A stretch of DNA of 64,000 nt from Agathobacter sp. (GTDB lineage Bacteria > Bacillota > Clostridia > Lachnospirales > Lachnospiraceae). The notes beneath the pieces were generated by a model. It had not been told where the DNA came from, made no database searches, and saw only the letters and a list, made by a program, of their open reading frames with translations. Below, piece by piece: positions 62,247-64,000 of the stretch (the stretch's first letter is position 1; each line of letters starts with the position of its first letter). The DNA lies in the NCBI GenBank assembly GCA_022769125.1, contig JALEKN010000029.1, forward strand, positions 1 through 64,000, given 5' to 3'. The position numbers and the translations under genes are program-made.

Positions 62247-64000
62247 AAAAATGCATAATGTCCTTTTTCTGCAGTCTTTACCGAATACAGCAGATCATCT
62301 GCCCGTTTGATAAGACTGTTGATTTCTTCCTCGGAATGAACATCCGGTGCAGAAGCAATACCGATAGAGCAAGTGATCTTTCGTCTCTCATCCACCGTGA
62401 TCGGATGACCCAGATAAGATTCAATCTGTTCCTTAAAGCCTTCCGTTGCATCTATCTTCTTGTAAATTTTCTTCGCGATATATTCCAATTCATGCGGATC
62501 ATCTGTGCCGAGGAAAATGATAAACTCATCCCCGCCATAGCGGCAGACAAATCCCTGATCCTTCGATACTTCCGTAAAGATCTTTGCCATTCCCTTAAGA
62601 ATAAGGTCTCCGATGTCATGACCATAGGTATCGTTATAATGCTTAAAGTTATCCAGATCAATAAACATAAGGCCGGTTCCCTGTGCTCCCGACTGCGCGA
62701 AATTGTGGATCTGCTCATACATTCCCGCCCGGTTATAGATACCGGTAAGCATGTCCGTGACAGCAGCAAGCTGCAGCTTGCGGTTCATCTCACGCACTTT
62801 CTGGTTTGCCTCCATCCGGTTGATGGAGTAATTAAGCTCGCGGAACAAAAGTTGATAAAGATTCAGGTCATCATCGCCGAGCATATACTTCTCTATAGAA
62901 GAATGCCAGTTTTCCTTCATACGCACATAAGCAATCAGAAGGCTGCACATTTCCCTGTTCTTATAAAATGGAACAGCAACAAATGAGCATACGTCATTCG
63001 CGTCAAAGTACGAGATCACATCCTGATGTTCGAAAAAGCTGTCGCTGATCTTGGATACCGCAAATCCCTGTGGAAATTCGCGCATTCCACGCTCGATCCC
63101 GGTAATTGTCTCCTCCGTCATCTCAACCTTTGTATCGTTATAGAGCACGCGTGGCTTACCACCCTCATACCAGATATACAGCACGCGGTCCGTGCTGAAA
63201 TGGTTGATAAAGGTGTGGATTGCATTGTCAACCATATCATTGATATCCATATCTGCCACATCGATCAGCTTCTGCCATGCGGAGATGAACTCCATCTGAC
63301 GCTTGTTGTTCTGGTAATCGTTTGCCAGCCCTTCCTGCTTGATAAGGGTTTCTACCTCTTCTTCCGGGATCCGGCATGGACCGCGGTCCTCGATCTGTAT
63401 CTCACCGAGCATATCCAGAGAAAAGCTGGTGCGCATCTGTTTATTCATTTCTTCATACTGCTGCAGGGAAGCCCGCTCCTTCTCATAAAGCTCTGTGCGC
63501 CCCATCTGTTCCAGCAGTACCATCTTTTTCTTGCGGTAGATGCGGTATATAAAGAACTGGTTACCTTCTGCTTTTTTCAGATATTCCTCTGCCTTCTCGT
63601 AGTTCTCAAACGCCGCATCATTGTCACCCGACATATATTTAAGCAGTGCCTGTGAAAACGTGTACAGGAACATATCGTCATCGCATTTTGCGTAGTCATG
63701 TATGATCTCGGAATTTTCGTTTTCTTTCTCTCTTGCGATGATGTAATTCAAAAACTGCCGGCAGGAAAAGAGATAGCGTTCGCAGTTGAACTGATCCATC
63801 TGCAAAATGCAGGAGAGCGCCAGCAGTGCGTATAGCTTGGAAAGATTGCACACCCTTAAACTATTTAAGTGCAGCTTCTCGATGACCTTCATAGAAAGCT
63901 GAAGATCCTTTTCCGCCTCAGCATACCTGTCCAACATAATATTGTTCAATGCACGGTTATAGTATACTTCCGCAATGTCCTGTGGAAGGCGCAGTTTATA
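62243..64000 (-). CDS. TPR/GGDEF diguanylate cyclase, N-terminus cut by window edge
   Basis: At least 585 residues are visible, and the frame stays open to 64000. The first ~200 visible residues are helical TPR-like (VYYNRALNNIMLDRYAEAEK, FENYEKAEEYLKKAEGN). A GAF-like region follows (about 220-390). The GGDEF domain near the end has LMFIDLDNFKHYNDTYGHDI and CRYGGDEFIIFLG, both intact. So it should make cyclic di-GMP. The true start is outside the window. It overlaps cca by 4 bp. Confidence 0.88.
   Translation of the reverse strand, partial: YKLRLPQDIAEVYYNRALNNIMLDRYAEAEKDLQLSMKVIEKLHLNSLRVCNLSKLYALLALSCILQMDQFNCERYLFSCRQFLNYIIAREKENENSEIIHDYAKCDDDMFLYTFSQALLKYMSGDNDAAFENYEKAEEYLKKAEGNQFFIYRIYRKKKMVLLEQMGRTELYEKERASLQQYEEMNKQMRTSFSLDMLGEIQIEDRGPCRIPEEEVETLIKQEGLANDYQNNKRQMEFISAWQKLIDVADMDINDMVDNAIHTFINHFSTDRVLYIWYEGGKPRVLYNDTKVEMTEETITGIERGMREFPQGFAVSKISDSFFEHQDVISYFDANDVCSFVAVPFYKNREMCSLLIAYVRMKENWHSSIEKYMLGDDDLNLYQLLFRELNYSINRMEANQKVREMNRKLQLAAVTDMLTGIYNRAGMYEQIHNFAQSGAQGTGLMFIDLDNFKHYNDTYGHDIGDLILKGMAKIFTEVSKDQGFVCRYGGDEFIIFLGTDDPHELEYIAKKIYKKIDATEGFKEQIESYLGHPITVDERRKITCSIGIASAPDVHSEEEINSLIKRADDLLYSVKTAEKGHYAFL

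Overview
The window is a compact, mostly minus-strand stretch of a Firmicutes (Clostridia) chromosome. It encodes sporulation proteins (SpoIIE, YabP, YabQ, a SPOCS/LysM protein, a CotS-family kinase), two chemotaxis receptors and one sigma-28-like promoter, HU, Veg, FtsH, a HemZ-type radical SAM protein and a maltodextrin/starch locus. This fits a motile, spore-forming gut Lachnospiraceae of the Eubacterium rectale (Agathobacter)/Roseburia type. The taxon is inferred from gene content and order, not from a search.

Layout, left to right. 1-1860: the first genes of a BREX phage-defence operon (brxA, brxB, 5' part of brxC) running off the left edge, with a clear promoter and a palindrome in the leader. 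2189-6077: rlmCD-like rRNA methyltransferase, YhaM exoribonuclease and an HtrA-like PDZ protein that seems to lack its catalytic triad. 6248-10798 (plus strand): mutS2 and a two-component system, closed by a bidirectional terminator. 10870-13934: a chemotaxis receptor and a coiled-coil envelope protein. 13970-22285: aspS, hisS, a DUF4236 membrane protein, hemZ, a metallo-hydrolase and rel. 22381-26497: GNAT enzyme, cyclophilin, murF, ddl. 26773-32992: a small orphan, a phosphodiester-glycosidase-like protein, an SGNH esterase, map, a SurA-N-like protein, yqeY and an NlpC/P60 hydrolase. 33202-36576: SPOCS/LysM protein, veg, a PrcB-like lipoprotein, plsC.

36610-49481 is a starch/maltodextrin region: malQ, a binding protein with a SusE/F-like C-terminal domain, two permeases, a lipoprotein alpha-amylase and, 18 bp after the amylase, a second chemotaxis receptor. 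A LacI regulator is divergent and overlaps a lipoprotein with an HExxH metallopeptidase motif. No ABC ATPase is encoded here, so a shared one is presumably used.

49527-49608 is tRNA-Tyr. The following kilobase has no convincing gene. It holds one copy of a dispersed repeat, whose second copy lies at 57889-58014, and a five-unit, 53-bp-period tandem array in which every unit can fold into a hairpin. 50668-58546 is the division/sporulation cluster ftsH-hpt-tilS-spoIIE-divIC-yabQ-yabP-rqcP and hup. 58676-64000 holds a PEGA lipoprotein, a CotS-family kinase, cca and a TPR/GGDEF protein cut by the right edge.

The most interesting points are: the tandem hairpin array with its neighbouring dispersed repeat; a spoIIE promoter with a 21-bp spacer and an 0A-box-like -35; an HtrA pseudoprotease; a chemoreceptor attached to the amylase gene; and two sporulation genes whose Shine-Dalgarno sequences form the 3' arm of a terminator-like hairpin.
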